From NCBI RefSeq assembly GCF_932526225.1, contig NC_064044.1:15067453-15131452 (forward strand): a stretch of DNA of 64,000 bases. The letters are read 5' to 3'. Below, one piece after another: positions 21,706-32,738 of this stretch. Each line of letters opens with the position of its first letter. Positions within the stretch are counted from its first letter, which is position 1. A model generated the notes under the pieces. It did not search any database and was not told where the DNA came from. It worked only from the letters and a program-made list of their open reading frames with translations. Both the position numbers and the translations under genes were made by a program. This DNA is from Nematostella vectensis. Taxonomy: Eukaryota; Cnidaria; Anthozoa; Actiniaria; Edwardsiidae.

Positions 21706-21777
21706 TTCCCATACCGGGAGTAGAACCCGGGCCGTCTGGGTTAAAACCAGAAATCCTAACCGCTAGATCATATGGGA
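21706..21777 (-). tRNA. tRNA-Glu copy 41, anticodon UUA, T57
   Basis: Same as Glu-40. Confidence 0.65.
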
Positions 21778-21954
21778 TACCTGCTCACCTTAGGAAATGT
21801 TTTCTTGATTAAATACAGCGCGAAGAATAGTATTATGATACGATGATGTTTTCTCCATAAATTTATCAAGCTCATATTTGTACCATTCTTTACAAATATG
21901 TCTGCCGTGTCTTGACTGTGAAAGATGTCCAGTTAACAAAAATGGTTTAAAAAA

Positions 21955-22012
21955 TGCCGAAACCCGGGATTTTTCAGAGTTCCTACAAACTCTCCGGATT
22001 GAACCAGGGACA

Positions 22013-22047
<35 letters not shown>

Positions 22048-22056
22048 CATTTCGGC
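21955..22056 (-). tRNA. tRNA-Phe copy 42, recombinant
   Basis: Class A, GAA. Its left part matches Phe-53 and its right part (from 22012) matches Phe-54 of the sister block. Base 9 is G. Confidence 0.65.
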
Positions 22057-22239
22057 AAGTTCATGTCCAGACTTAGTCTGCTCTTGCTTAAATATGATGA
22101 ATTTTGAATGAAGAAATAAAAAGTGCGCAAAATGGCAACCAAAGAAGGACTGCTCTTCTTCGCCATTGTTTATGCGCAATAATCAAAACTTTTTCTAATT
22201 ATAAAAGTAAGACCTTCTAGATTTAAAAAAATGCATTTT

Positions 22240-22311
22240 TTCCCATACCGGGAGTCGAACCCGGGCAGTCTGGGTGAAAACCAGAAATCCTAACCGCTAG
22301 ACCATATGGGA
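22240..22311 (-). tRNA. tRNA-Glu copy 42, G57
   Basis: UUC, as Glu-9. Confidence 0.9.
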
Positions 22312-22488
22312 TATCTGCTCACCTTAGGAAATGTTTTCTTGATTAAATACAGCGCGAAGAATAGTATTAAGATACGATGATGTTTTCTCCATAAATTTAT
22401 CAAGCTCATATTTGTACCATTCTTTACAAACATGTCTGCCGTGTCTTGACTGTGAAAGAGCTCCAGTTAACAAAAATGGTTTAAAAAA

Positions 22489-22549
22489 TGCCGAAACAGG
22501 GGATTTTTCAGAGTTTCTTCAAACTCTCCGGATTGAACCAGAGACCTTT

Positions 22550-22584
<35 letters not shown>

Positions 22585-22590
22585 TTCGGC
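22489..22590 (-). pseudogene. tRNA-Phe copy 43, class B
   Basis: GAA with the C28-A42 mismatch of Phe-30. Confidence 0.65.
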
Positions 22591-22772
22591 ACGTTCATGT
22601 CCAGACTTCGTCTGCTCGGGCTTAAATATGATGAATTTTGTATGAAAAAATAACAAGTGCGCAAAATGTCAAACAAAGAAGGACTGCTCTTCTTCGCCAT
22701 TGTTTTTGCGCAATAATCAAAACTTTATCTAATTATAAAAGTAAGACCTTCTAGATTTAAAAAAATGCATTT

Positions 22773-22844
22773 TTCCCATACCGGGAGTAGAACCCGGGAC
22801 GTCTGGGTGAAAACCAGAAATCCTAACCGCTAGACCATATGGGA
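22773..22844 (-). tRNA. tRNA-Glu copy 43, T57
   Basis: UUC, as Glu-30. Confidence 0.8.
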
Positions 22845-23022
22845 TACCTGCTCACCTTAGGAAATGTTTTCTTGATTAAATACAGCGCAAAGAATAGTAT
22901 TATGATACGATGATGTTTTCTCCATAAATTTATCAAGCTCATATTTGTGCCATTCTTTACAAACATGTCTGCCGTGTCTTGACTGTGAAAGAGGTCCAGT
23001 TAACAAAAATGGTTTAAAAAAA

Positions 23023-23076
23023 TGCCGAAACCCGGGATTTTTCAGAGTTCCTACAAACTCTCCGGATTGAACCAGA

Positions 23077-23118
<42 letters not shown>

Positions 23119-23124
23119 TTCGGC
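23023..23124 (-). tRNA. tRNA-Phe copy 44, class A with insert
   Basis: GAA; T49-G65 wobble, otherwise clean. Palindromic leader at 23137-23156. Confidence 0.68.
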
Positions 23125-23136
23125 ACGTTCATGTCC

Positions 23137-23156
23137 AGCCTTAGTCTGCTAAGGCT
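23137..23156. repeat. Palindromic Phe leader (unit 44, representative)
   Basis: AGCCTTAG-TCTG-CTAAGGCT, 8-bp arms and a 4-nt loop, ending at the TATA-like box of Phe-44. The same leader occurs in units 38, 47, 49, 56 and 59, and with one change in 94. Other units have a shorter palindrome, CAGACT-T-AGTCTG, at this place. Confidence 0.6.
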
Positions 23157-23307
23157 TAAATATGATGAATTTTGAATGAAGAAATAAAAAGTGCGCAAAA
23201 TGGCAACCAAAGAAGGACTGCTCTTCTTCGACATTGTTTTTGCGCAATAATCAAAACTTTATCTAATTATAAAAGAAAGACCTTCTAGATTTAAAAAAAT
23301 GCATTTT

Positions 23308-23379
23308 TTCCCATACCGGGAGTCGAACCCGGGCCGTCTGGGTGAAAACCAGAAATCCTAACCTCTAGATCATATGGGA
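23308..23379 (-). tRNA. tRNA-Glu copy 44, altered A box
   Basis: G57, UUC, T arm intact; A box as Glu-38. Confidence 0.78.
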
Positions 23380-23557
23380 TACCTGCTCACCTTAGGAAAT
23401 GTTTTCTTTATTAAATACAGCGCGAAGAATAGTATTATGATACGATGATGTTTTCTCCATAAATTTATCAAGCTCATATTTGTGCCATTCTTTACAAACA
23501 TGTCTGCCGTGTCTTGACTGTGAAAGAGGTCCAGTTAACAAAAATGGTTTAAAAAAA

Positions 23558-23607
23558 TGCCGAAACCCGGGATTTTTCAGAGTTTCTACAAACTCTCCGG
23601 ATTGAAA

Positions 23608-23653
<46 letters not shown>

Positions 23654-23659
23654 TTCGGC
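23558..23659 (-). tRNA. tRNA-Phe copy 45, class A with insert
   Basis: G53T form, as Phe-39 but C49 kept. Confidence 0.5.
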
Positions 23660-23842
23660 ACGTTCATTTCCAGACTTAGTCTTCTCGGGCTTAAATATGA
23701 TGAATTTTGAGTGAAAAAATAAAAAGTGCCAAAATGGCAATCAAAGAAGGACTGCTCTTCCTCGCTATTGTTTTCTGCGCAATAATCAAAACTTTATCTA
23801 ATTATAAAAGTAAGACCTTCTAGATTTAAAAAAATGCATTTT

Positions 23843-23914
23843 TTCCCATACCGGGAGTCGAACCAGGGCCGTCTGGGTGAAAACCAGAAATCCTAACCGC
23901 TAGACCATATGGGA
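23843..23914 (-). tRNA. tRNA-Glu copy 45, G57
   Basis: UUC; G51 is T, one T-stem mismatch. Confidence 0.82.
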
Positions 23915-24091
23915 TATCTGCTCACCTTAGGAAATGTTTTCTTGATTAAATACAGCGCGAAGAATAGTATTAAGGTACGATGATGTTTTCTCCATAAATT
24001 TATCAAGCTCATATTTGTACCATTCTTTACAAACATGTCTGCCGTGTCTTGACTGTGAAAGAGCTCCAGTTAACAAAAATGGTTTAAAAAA

Positions 24092-24137
24092 TGCCGAAAT
24101 CCGGGAATTTTCAGAGTTCCTACAAACTCTCCGGATT

Positions 24138-24187
<50 letters not shown>

Positions 24188-24193
24188 TTCGGC
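24092..24193 (-). tRNA. tRNA-Phe copy 46, class C
   Basis: GAA, as Phe-40. Confidence 0.6.
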
Positions 24194-24375
24194 ACGTACA
24201 TGTCCAGACTTAGTCTGCTCGAGCTTAAATATGATGAATTTTGAATGAAGAAATAAAAAGTGCGCAAAATGGCAACCAAAGAAGGACTGCTCTTCTTCGC
24301 CATTGTTTTTGCGCAATAATCAAAACTTTATCTAATTATAAAAGTAAGACCTTCTAGATTTAAAAAAATGCATTT

Positions 24376-24447
24376 TTCCCATACCGGGAGTAGAACCCGG
24401 GACGTCTGGGTGAAAACCAGAAATCCTAACCGCTAGACCATATGGGA
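24376..24447 (-). tRNA. tRNA-Glu copy 46, T57
   Basis: UUC, as Glu-30. Confidence 0.8.
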
Positions 24448-24625
24448 TACCTGCTCACCTTAGGAAATGTTTTCTTGATTAAATACAGCGCGAAGAATAG
24501 TATTATGATACGATGATGTTTTCTCCATAAATTTATCAAGCTCATATTTGTGCCATTCTTTACAAACATGTCTGCCGTGTCTTGACTGTGAAAGAGGTCC
24601 AGTTAACAAAAATGGTTTAAAAATA

Positions 24626-24679
24626 TGCCGAAACCCGGGATTTTTCAGAGTTCCTACAAACTCTCCGGATTGAACCAGA

Positions 24680-24721
<42 letters not shown>

Positions 24722-24727
24722 TTCGGC
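24626..24727 (-). tRNA. tRNA-Phe copy 47, class A with insert
   Basis: As Phe-44; its terminator is split as TATTTTT. Confidence 0.66.
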
Positions 24728-24910
24728 ACGTTCATGTCCAGCCTTAGTCTGCTAAGGCTTAAATATGATGAATTTTGAATGAAGAAATAAAAAGTGCGCA
24801 AAATGGCAACCAAAGAAGGACTGCTCTTCTTCGACATTGTTTTTGCGCAATAATCAAAACTTTATCTAATTATAAAAGAAAGACCTTCTAGATTTAAAAA
24901 AATGCATTTT

Positions 24911-24982
24911 TTCCCATACCGGGAGTCGAACCCGGGCCGTCTGGGTGAAAACCAGAAATCCTAACCTCTAGATCATATGGGA
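24911..24982 (-). tRNA. tRNA-Glu copy 47, altered A box
   Basis: As Glu-44, 1,603 bp away. Confidence 0.78.
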
Positions 24983-25160
24983 TACCTGCTCACCTTAGGA
25001 AATGTTTTCTTTATTAAATACAGCGCGAAGAATAGTATTATGATACGATGATGTTTTCTCCATAAATTTATCAAGCTCATATTTGTGCCATTCTTTACAA
25101 ACATGTCTGCCGTGTCTTGACTGTGAAAGAGGTCCAGTTAACAAAAATGGTTTAAAAAAA

Positions 25161-25210
25161 TGCCGAAACCCGGGATTTTTCAGAGTTTCTACAAACTCTC
25201 CGGATTGAAA

Positions 25211-25256
<46 letters not shown>

Positions 25257-25262
25257 TTCGGC
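25161..25262 (-). tRNA. tRNA-Phe copy 48, class A with insert
   Basis: G53T form, as Phe-45. Confidence 0.5.
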
Positions 25263-25445
25263 ACGTTCATTTCCAGACTTAGTCTTCTCGGGCTTAAATA
25301 TGATGAATTTTGAGTGAAAAAATAAAAAGTGCCAAAATGGCAATCAAAGAAGGACTGCTCTTCCTCGCCATTGTTTTCTGCGCAATAATCAAAACTTTAT
25401 CTAATTATAAAAGTAAGACCTTCTAGATTTAAAAAAATGCATTTT

Positions 25446-25517
25446 TTCCCATACCGGGAGTCGAACCCGGGACGTCTGGGTGAAAACCAGAAATCCTAAC
25501 CGCTAGACCATATGGGA
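25446..25517 (-). tRNA. tRNA-Glu copy 48, G57
   Basis: UUC; one variable-loop change only. Confidence 0.92.
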
Positions 25518-25694
25518 TATCTGCTCACCTTAGGAAATGTTTTCTTGATTAAATACAGCGCGAAGAATAGTATTGAGGTACGATGATGTTTTCTCCATAA
25601 ATTTATCAAGCTCATATTTGTACGATTCTTTACAAACATGTCTGTTGTGTCTTGACTGTGAAAGAGCTCCAGTTAACAAAAATGGTTTAAAAAA

Positions 25695-25740
25695 TGCCGA
25701 AACCCGGGATTTTTCAGAGTTCCTACAAACTCTCCGGATT

Positions 25741-25790
<50 letters not shown>

Positions 25791-25796
25791 TTCGGC
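25695..25796 (-). tRNA. tRNA-Phe copy 49, class A with insert
   Basis: Clean copy, GAA, palindromic leader. Confidence 0.7.
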
Positions 25797-25980
25797 ACGT
25801 TCATGTCCAGCCTTAGTCTGCTAAGGCTTAAATATGATGAATTTTGAATGAAGAAATAAAAAGTGCGCAAAATGGCAACCAAAGAAGGACTGCTCTTCTT
25901 CGACATTGTTTTTGCGCAATAATCAAAACTTTATCTAATTATAAAAGAAAGACCTTCTAGATTTAAAAAAAATGCATTTT

Positions 25981-26052
25981 TTCCCATACCGGGAGTCGAA
26001 CCCGGGCCGTCTGGGTGAAAACCAGAAATCCTAACCTCTAGATCATATGGGA
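25981..26052 (-). tRNA. tRNA-Glu copy 49, altered A box
   Basis: As Glu-44. Confidence 0.78.
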
Positions 26053-26230
26053 TACCTGCTCACCTTAGGAAATGTTTTCTTTATTAAATACAGCGCGAAG
26101 AATAGTATTATGATACGATGATGTTTTCTCCATAAATTTATCAAGCTCATATTTGTGCCATTCTTTACAAACATGTCTGCCGTGTCTTGACTGTGAAAGA
26201 GGTCCAGTTAACAAAAATGGTTTAAAAAAA

Positions 26231-26284
26231 TGCCGAAACCCGGGATTTTTCAGAGTTTCTACAAACTCTCCGGATTGAAACAGA

Positions 26285-26326
<42 letters not shown>

Positions 26327-26332
26327 TTCGGC
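26231..26332 (-). tRNA. tRNA-Phe copy 50, class A with insert
   Basis: G53T form, duplicate of Phe-39 at +5,876 bp. Confidence 0.5.
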
Positions 26333-26515
26333 ACGTTCATTTCCAGACTTAGTCTTCTCGGGCTTAAATATGATGAATTTTGAATGAAAAAATAAAAAGT
26401 GCCAAAATGGCAATCAAAGAAGGACTGCTCTTCCTCGCCATTGTTTTCTACGCAATAATCAAAACTTTATCTAATTATAAAAGTAAGACCTTCTAGATTT
26501 AAAAAAATGCATTTT

Positions 26516-26587
26516 TTCCCATACCGGGAGTCGAACCCGGGCCGTCTGGGTGAAAACCAGAAATCCTAACCGCTAGACCATATGGGA
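26516..26587 (-). tRNA. tRNA-Glu(UUC) copy 50, consensus
   Basis: Duplicate of Glu-39. Confidence 0.95.
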
Positions 26588-26764
26588 TATCTGCTCACCT
26601 TAGGAAATGTTTTCTTGATTAAATACAGCGCGAAGAATAGTATTAAGGTACGATGATGTTTTCTCCATAAATTTATCAAGCTCATATTTGTACCATTCTT
26701 TACAAACATGTCTGCCGTGTCTTGACTGTGTAAGAGCTCCAGTTAACAAAAATGGTTTAAAAAA

Positions 26765-26810
26765 TGCCGAAATCCGGGAATTTTCAGAGTTCCTACAAAC
26801 TCTCCGGATT

Positions 26811-26860
<50 letters not shown>

Positions 26861-26866
26861 TTCGGC
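26765..26866 (-). tRNA. tRNA-Phe copy 51, class C
   Basis: Duplicate of Phe-40. Confidence 0.6.
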
Positions 26867-27048
26867 ACGTTCATGTCCAGACTTAGTCTGCTCGAGCTTA
26901 AATATGATGAATTTTGAATGCAGAAATAAAAAGTGCGCAAAATGGCAACCAAAGAAGGACTGCTCTTCTTCGCCATTGTTTTTGCGCAATAATCAAAACT
27001 TTATCTAATTATAAAAGTAAGACCTTCTAGATTTAAAAAAATGCATTT

Positions 27049-27120
27049 TTCCCATACCGGGAGTAGAACCCGGGCCGTCTGGGTTAAAACCAGAAATCCT
27101 AACCGCTAGATCATATGGGA
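27049..27120 (-). tRNA. tRNA-Glu copy 51, anticodon UUA, T57
   Basis: Duplicate of Glu-40. Confidence 0.65.
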
Positions 27121-27297
27121 TACCTGCTCACCTTAGGAAATGTTTTCTTGATTAAATACAGCGCGAAGAATAGTATTATGATACGATGATGTTTTCTCCA
27201 TAAATTTATCAAGCTCATATTTGTACCATTCTTTACAAACATGTCTGCCGTGTCTTGACTGTGAAAGAGCTCCAGTTAAGAAAAATGGTTTAAAAAA

Positions 27298-27351
27298 TCC
27301 CGAAACAGGGGATTTTTCAGAGTTCCTACAAACTCTCCGGATTGAACCAGA

Positions 27352-27393
<42 letters not shown>

Positions 27394-27399
27394 TTCGGC
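27298..27399 (-). pseudogene. tRNA-Phe copy 52, class B
   Basis: Duplicate of Phe-41 with C72 changed to G, so the first acceptor pair is also lost. Confidence 0.65.
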
Positions 27400-27581
27400 A
27401 CGTTAATGTCCAGACTTCGTCTGCTCGGGCTTAAATATGATGAATTTTGTATGAAAAAATAAAAAGTGCGCAAAATGTCAAACAAAGAAGGACTGCTCTT
27501 CTTCGCCATTGTTTTTGCGCAATAATCAAAACTTTATCTAATTATAAAAGTAAGACCTTCTAGATTTAAAAAAATGCATTT

Positions 27582-27653
27582 TTCCCATACCGGGAGTAGA
27601 ACCCGGGCCGTCTGGGTTAAAACCAGAAATCCTAACCGCTAGATCATATGGGA
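27582..27653 (-). tRNA. tRNA-Glu copy 52, anticodon UUA, T57
   Basis: Duplicate of Glu-41. Confidence 0.65.
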
Positions 27654-27830
27654 TACCTGCTCACCTTAGGAAATGTTTTCTTGATTAAATACAGCGCGAA
27701 GAATAGTATTATGATACGATGATGTTTTCTCCATAAATTTATCAAGCTCATATTTGTACCATTCTTTACAAATATGTCTGCCGTGTCTTGACTGTGAAAG
27801 ATGTCCAGTTAACAAAAATGGTTTAAAAAA

Positions 27831-27876
27831 TGCCGAAACCCGGGATTTTTCAGAGTTCCTACAAACTCTCCGGATT

Positions 27877-27926
<50 letters not shown>

Positions 27927-27932
27927 TTCGGC
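27831..27932 (-). tRNA. tRNA-Phe copy 53, class A with insert
   Basis: Clean copy, GAA; left parent type of the recombinant Phe-42. Confidence 0.7.
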
Positions 27933-28114
27933 ACGTTCATGTCCAGACTTAGTCTGCTCGGGCTTAAATATGATGAATTTTGAATGAAAATATAAAAAGT
28001 GCCAAAATGGCAATCAAAGAAGGACGGCTCTTCCTCGCCATTGTTTTCTGCGCAATAATCAAAACTTTATCTAATTATAAAAGTAAGACCTTCTAGATTT
28101 AAAAAAATGCATTT

Positions 28115-28186
28115 TTCCCATACCGGGAGTAGAACCCGGGACGTCTGGGTGAAAACCAAAAATCCTAACTGCTAGACCATATGGGA
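28115..28186 (-). tRNA. tRNA-Glu copy 53, T57
   Basis: UUC with one D-loop change. Absent from the sister block at 20-25 kb. Confidence 0.75.
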
Positions 28187-28363
28187 TATCTGCTCACCTT
28201 AGGAAATGTTTTCTTGATTAAATAAAGCGCGAAGAATAGTATTAAGATACGATGATGTTTTCTCCATAAATTTATCAAGCTCAAATTTGTACCATTCTTT
28301 ACAAACATGTCTGCCGTGTCTTGACTGTGAAAGAGCTCCAGTTAACAAAAATGGTTTAAAAAA

Positions 28364-28421
28364 TGCCAAAACCCGGGATTTTTCAGAGTTCCTACAAACT
28401 CTCCGGATTGAACCAGGGACA

Positions 28422-28456
<35 letters not shown>

Positions 28457-28465
28457 CATTTCGGC
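28364..28465 (-). tRNA. tRNA-Phe copy 54, class A with insert
   Basis: GAA; G9, variable-loop change and G4-U69; right parent type of Phe-42. Confidence 0.62.
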
Positions 28466-28648
28466 AAGTTCATGTCCAGACTTAGTCTGCTCTTGCTTAA
28501 ATATGATGAATTTTGAATGAAGAAATAAAAAGTGCGCAAAATGGCAACCAAAGAAGGACTGCTCTTCTTCGCCATTGTTTATGCGCAATAATCAAAACTT
28601 TTTCTAATTATAAAAGTAAGACCTTCTAGATTTAAAAAAATGCATTTT

Positions 28649-28720
28649 TTCCCATACCGGGAGTCGAACCCGGGCAGTCTGGGTGAAAACCAGAAATCCT
28701 AACCGCTAGACCATATGGGA
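28649..28720 (-). tRNA. tRNA-Glu copy 54, G57
   Basis: Duplicate of Glu-42 at +6,409 bp. Confidence 0.9.
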
Positions 28721-28897
28721 TATCTGCTCACCTTAGGAAATGTTTTCTTGATTAAATACAGCGCGAAGAATAGTATTAAGATACGATGATGTTTTCTCCA
28801 TAAATTTATCAAGCTCATATTTGTACCATTCTTTACAAACATGTCTGCCGTGTCTTGACTGTGAAAGAGCTCCAGTTAACAAAAATGGTTTAAAAAA

Positions 28898-28958
28898 TGC
28901 CGAAACAGGGGATTTTTCAGAGTTTCTTCAAACTCTCCGGATTGAACCAGAGACCTTT

Positions 28959-28993
<35 letters not shown>

Positions 28994-28999
28994 TTCGGC
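28898..28999 (-). pseudogene. tRNA-Phe copy 55, class B
   Basis: Duplicate of Phe-43. Confidence 0.65.
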
Positions 29000-29181
29000 A
29001 CGTTCATGTCCAGACTTCGTCTGCTCGGGCTTAAATATGATGAATTTTGTATGAAAAAATAACAAGTGCGCAAAATGTCAAACAAAGAAGGACTGCTCTT
29101 CTTCGCCATTGTTTTTGCGCAATAATCAAAACTTTATCTAATTATAAAAGTAAGACCTTCTAGATTTAAAAAAATGCATTT

Positions 29182-29253
29182 TTCCCATACCGGGAGTAGA
29201 ACCCGGGACGTCTGGGTGAAAACCAGAAATCCTAACCGCTAGACCATATGGGA
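29182..29253 (-). tRNA. tRNA-Glu copy 55, T57
   Basis: Duplicate of Glu-43. Confidence 0.8.
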
Positions 29254-29431
29254 TACCTGCTCACCTTAGGAAATGTTTTCTTGATTAAATACAGCGCAAA
29301 GAATAGTATTATGATACGATGATGTTTTCTCCATAAATTTATCAAGCTCATATTTGTGCCATTCTTTACAAACATGTCTGCCGTGTCTTGACTGTGAAAG
29401 AGGTCCAGTTAACAAAAATGGTTTAAAAAAA

Positions 29432-29485
29432 TGCCGAAACCCGGGATTTTTCAGAGTTCCTACAAACTCTCCGGATTGAACCAGA

Positions 29486-29527
<42 letters not shown>

Positions 29528-29533
29528 TTCGGC
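29432..29533 (-). tRNA. tRNA-Phe copy 56, class A with insert
   Basis: Duplicate of Phe-44 with the palindromic leader. Confidence 0.68.
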
Positions 29534-29716
29534 ACGTTCATGTCCAGCCTTAGTCTGCTAAGGCTTAAATATGATGAATTTTGAATGAAGAAATAAAAAG
29601 TGCGCAAAATGGCAACCAAAGAAGGACTGCTCTTCTTCGACATTGTTTTTGCGCAATAATCAAAACTTTATCTAATTATAAAAGAAAGACCTTCTAGATT
29701 TAAAAAAATGCATTTT

Positions 29717-29788
29717 TTCCCATACCGGGAGTCGAACCCGGGCCGTCTGGGTGAAAACCAGAAATCCTAACCTCTAGATCATATGGGA
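29717..29788 (-). tRNA. tRNA-Glu copy 56, altered A box
   Basis: Duplicate of Glu-44. Confidence 0.78.
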
Positions 29789-29966
29789 TACCTGCTCACC
29801 TTAGGAAATGTTTTCTTTATTAAATACAGCGCGAAGAATAGTATTATGATACGATGATGTTTTCTCCATAAATTTATCAAGCTCATATTTGTGCCATTCT
29901 TTACAAACATGTCTGCCGTGTCTTGACTGTGAAAGAGGTCCAGTTAACAAAAATGGTTTAAAAAAA

Positions 29967-30016
29967 TGCCGAAACCCGGGATTTTTCAGAGTTTCTACAA
30001 ACTCTCCGGATTGAAA

Positions 30017-30062
<46 letters not shown>

Positions 30063-30068
30063 TTCGGC
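29967..30068 (-). tRNA. tRNA-Phe copy 57, class A with insert
   Basis: Duplicate of Phe-45 (G53T). Confidence 0.5.
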
Positions 30069-30251
30069 ACGTTCATTTCCAGACTTAGTCTTCTCGGACT
30101 TAAATATGATGAATTTTGAGTGAAAAAATAAAAAGTGCCAAAATGGCAATCAAAGAAGGACTGCTCTTCCTCGCTATTGTTTTCTGCGCAATAATCAAAA
30201 CTTTATCTAATTATAAAAGTAAGACCTTCTAGATTTAAAAAAATGCATTTT

Positions 30252-30323
30252 TTCCCATACCGGGAGTCGAACCAGGGCCGTCTGGGTGAAAACCAGAAAT
30301 CCTAACCGCTAGACCATATGGGA
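30252..30323 (-). tRNA. tRNA-Glu copy 57, G57
   Basis: Duplicate of Glu-45 with its T-stem mismatch. Confidence 0.82.
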
Positions 30324-30500
30324 TATCTGCTCACCTTAGGAAATGTTTTCTTGATTAAATACAGCGCGAAGAATAGTATTAAGGTACGATGATGTTTTCT
30401 CCATAAATTTATCAAGCTCATATTTGTACCATTCTTTACAAACATGTCTGCCGTGTCTTGACTGTGAAAGAGCTCCAGTTAACAAAAATGGTTTAAAAAA

Positions 30501-30546
30501 TGCCGAAATCCGGGAATTTTCAGAGTTCCTACAAACTCTCCGGATT

Positions 30547-30596
<50 letters not shown>

Positions 30597-30602
30597 TTCG
30601 GC
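30501..30602 (-). tRNA. tRNA-Phe copy 58, class C
   Basis: Duplicate of Phe-46. Confidence 0.6.
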
Positions 30603-30784
30603 ACGTACATGTCCAGACTTAGTCTGCTCGAGCTTAAATATGATGAATTTTGAATGAAGAAATAAAAAGTGCGCAAAATGGCAACCAAAGAAGGACTGCT
30701 CTTCTTCGCCATTGTTTTTGCGCAATAATCAAAAATTTATCTAATTATAAAAGTAAGACCTTCTAGATTTAAAAAAATGCATTT

Positions 30785-30856
30785 TTCCCATACCGGGAGT
30801 AGAACCCGGGACGTCTGGGTGAAAACCAGAAATCCTAACCGCTAGACCATATGGGA
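30785..30856 (-). tRNA. tRNA-Glu copy 58, T57
   Basis: Duplicate of Glu-46. Confidence 0.8.
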
Positions 30857-31034
30857 TACCTGCTCACCTTAGGAAATGTTTTCTTGATTAAATACAGCGC
30901 GAAGAATAGTATTATGATACGATGATGTTTTCTCCATAAATTTATCAAGCTCATATTTGTGCCATTCTTTACAAACATGTCTGCCGTGTCTTGACTGTGA
31001 AAGAGGTCCAGTTAACAAAAATGGTTTAAAAATA

Positions 31035-31088
31035 TGCCGAAACCCGGGATTTTTCAGAGTTCCTACAAACTCTCCGGATTGAACCAGA

Positions 31089-31130
<42 letters not shown>

Positions 31131-31136
31131 TTCGGC
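31035..31136 (-). tRNA. tRNA-Phe copy 59, class A with insert
   Basis: Duplicate of Phe-47, same split terminator. Confidence 0.66.
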
Positions 31137-31319
31137 ACGTTCATGTCCAGCCTTAGTCTGCTAAGGCTTAAATATGATGAATTTTGAATGAAGAAATAAA
31201 AAGTGCGCAAAATGGCAACCAAAGAAGGACTGCTCTTCTTCGACATTGTTTTTGCGCAATAATCAAAACTTTATCTAATTATAAAAGAAAGACCTTCTAG
31301 ATTTAAAAAAATGCATTTT

Positions 31320-31391
31320 TTCCCATACCGGGAGTCGAACCCGGGCCGTCTGGGTGAAAACCAGAAATCCTAACCTCTAGATCATATGGGA
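31320..31391 (-). tRNA. tRNA-Glu copy 59, altered A box
   Basis: Duplicate of Glu-47. Confidence 0.78.
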
Positions 31392-31569
31392 TACCTGCTC
31401 ACCTTAGGAAATGTTTTCTTTATTAAATACAGCGCGAAGAATAGTATTATGATACGATGATGTTTTCTCCATAAATTTATCAAGCTCATATTTGTGCCAT
31501 TCTTTACAAACATGTCTGCCGTGTCTTGACTGTGAAAGAGGTCCAGTTAACAAAAATGGTTTAAAAAAA

Positions 31570-31619
31570 TGCCGAAACCCGGGATTTTTCAGAGTTTCTA
31601 CAAACTCTCCGGATTGAAA

Positions 31620-31665
<46 letters not shown>

Positions 31666-31671
31666 TTCGGC
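31570..31671 (-). tRNA. tRNA-Phe copy 60, class A with insert
   Basis: Duplicate of Phe-48 (G53T). Confidence 0.5.
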
Positions 31672-31854
31672 ACGTTCATTTCCAGACTTAGTCTTCTCGG
31701 GCTTAAATATGATGAATTTTGAGTGAAAAAATAAAAAGTGCCAAAATGGCAATCAAAGAAGGACTGCTCTTCCTCGCCATTGTTTTCTGCGCAATAATCA
31801 AAACTTTATCTAATTATAAAAGTAAGACCTTCTAGATTTAAAAAAATGCATTTT

Positions 31855-31926
31855 TTCCCATACCGGGAGTCGAACCCGGGCCGTCTGGGTGAAAACCAGA
31901 AATCCTAACCGCTAGACCATATGGGA
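31855..31926 (-). tRNA. tRNA-Glu(UUC) copy 60, consensus
   Basis: Counterpart of Glu-48 but with the consensus variable loop. Confidence 0.95.
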
Positions 31927-32103
31927 TATCTGCTCACCTTAGGAAATGTTTTCTTGATTAAATACAGCGCGAAGAATAGTATTAAGGTACGATGATGTTT
32001 TCTCCATAAATTTATCAAGCTCATATTTGTACCATTCTTTACAAACATGTCTGCCGTGTCTTGACTGTGAAAGAGCTCCAGTTAACAAAAATGGTTTAAA
32101 AAA

Positions 32104-32149
32104 TGCCGAAATCCGGGAATTTTCAGAGTTCCTACAAACTCTCCGGATT

Positions 32150-32199
<50 letters not shown>

Positions 32200-32205
32200 T
32201 TCGGC
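32104..32205 (-). tRNA. tRNA-Phe copy 61, class C
   Basis: GAA, as Phe-46. Confidence 0.6.
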
Positions 32206-32387
32206 ACGTACATGTCCAGACTTAGTCTGCTCGAGCTTAAATATGATGAATTTTGAATGAAGAAATAAAAAGTGCGCAAAATGGCAACCAAAGAAGGACT
32301 GCTCTTCTTCGCCATTGTTTTTGCGCAATAATCAAAACTTTATCTAATTATAAAAGTAAAACCTTCTAGATTTGAAAAATGCATTTT

Positions 32388-32459
32388 TTCTCATACCGGG
32401 AGTCGAACCCGGGCCGTCTGGGTGAAAACCAGAAATCCTAACCGCTAGACCATATGGGA
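32388..32459 (-). tRNA. tRNA-Glu copy 61, G57
   Basis: UUC; one acceptor mismatch (3' strand TATGAGA). Its T run is cut to TTTTTC. Confidence 0.82.
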
Positions 32460-32636
32460 TATCTGCTCACCTCAGGAAATGTTTTCTTGATTAAATACAG
32501 CGCGAAGAATAGTATTATGATACGATGATGTTTTGTCCATAAATTTATCAAGCTATATTTGTGCCATTCTTTACAAACATGTCTGCCGTGTCTTGACTGT
32601 GAAAGAGGTCCAGTTAACAAAAATGGTTTAAAAAAA

Positions 32637-32686
32637 TGCCGAAACCCGGGATTTTTCAGAGTTCCTACAAACTCTCCGGATTGAAT

Positions 32687-32732
<46 letters not shown>

Positions 32733-32738
32733 TTCGGC
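32637..32738 (-). tRNA. tRNA-Phe copy 62, class A with insert
   Basis: GAA; G53 is A, one T-stem mismatch. Confidence 0.55.

Larger units (their letters stand above)
20180..25520. repeat. Ten-unit block, left copy
   Basis: Units 39-48 match units 50-60 at 26060-31930. Offset is 5,876 bp up to Phe-42 and 6,409 bp after it, so this copy is one unit shorter. The change of offset falls inside Phe-42. Confidence 0.85.
26060..31930. repeat. Eleven-unit block, right copy
   Basis: Partner of 20180-25520 with one additional unit (Glu-53 plus parts of Phe-53/Phe-54). Both copies contain an internal 3-unit repeat of 1,603 bp (for example Glu-44 to Glu-47). Confidence 0.85.
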
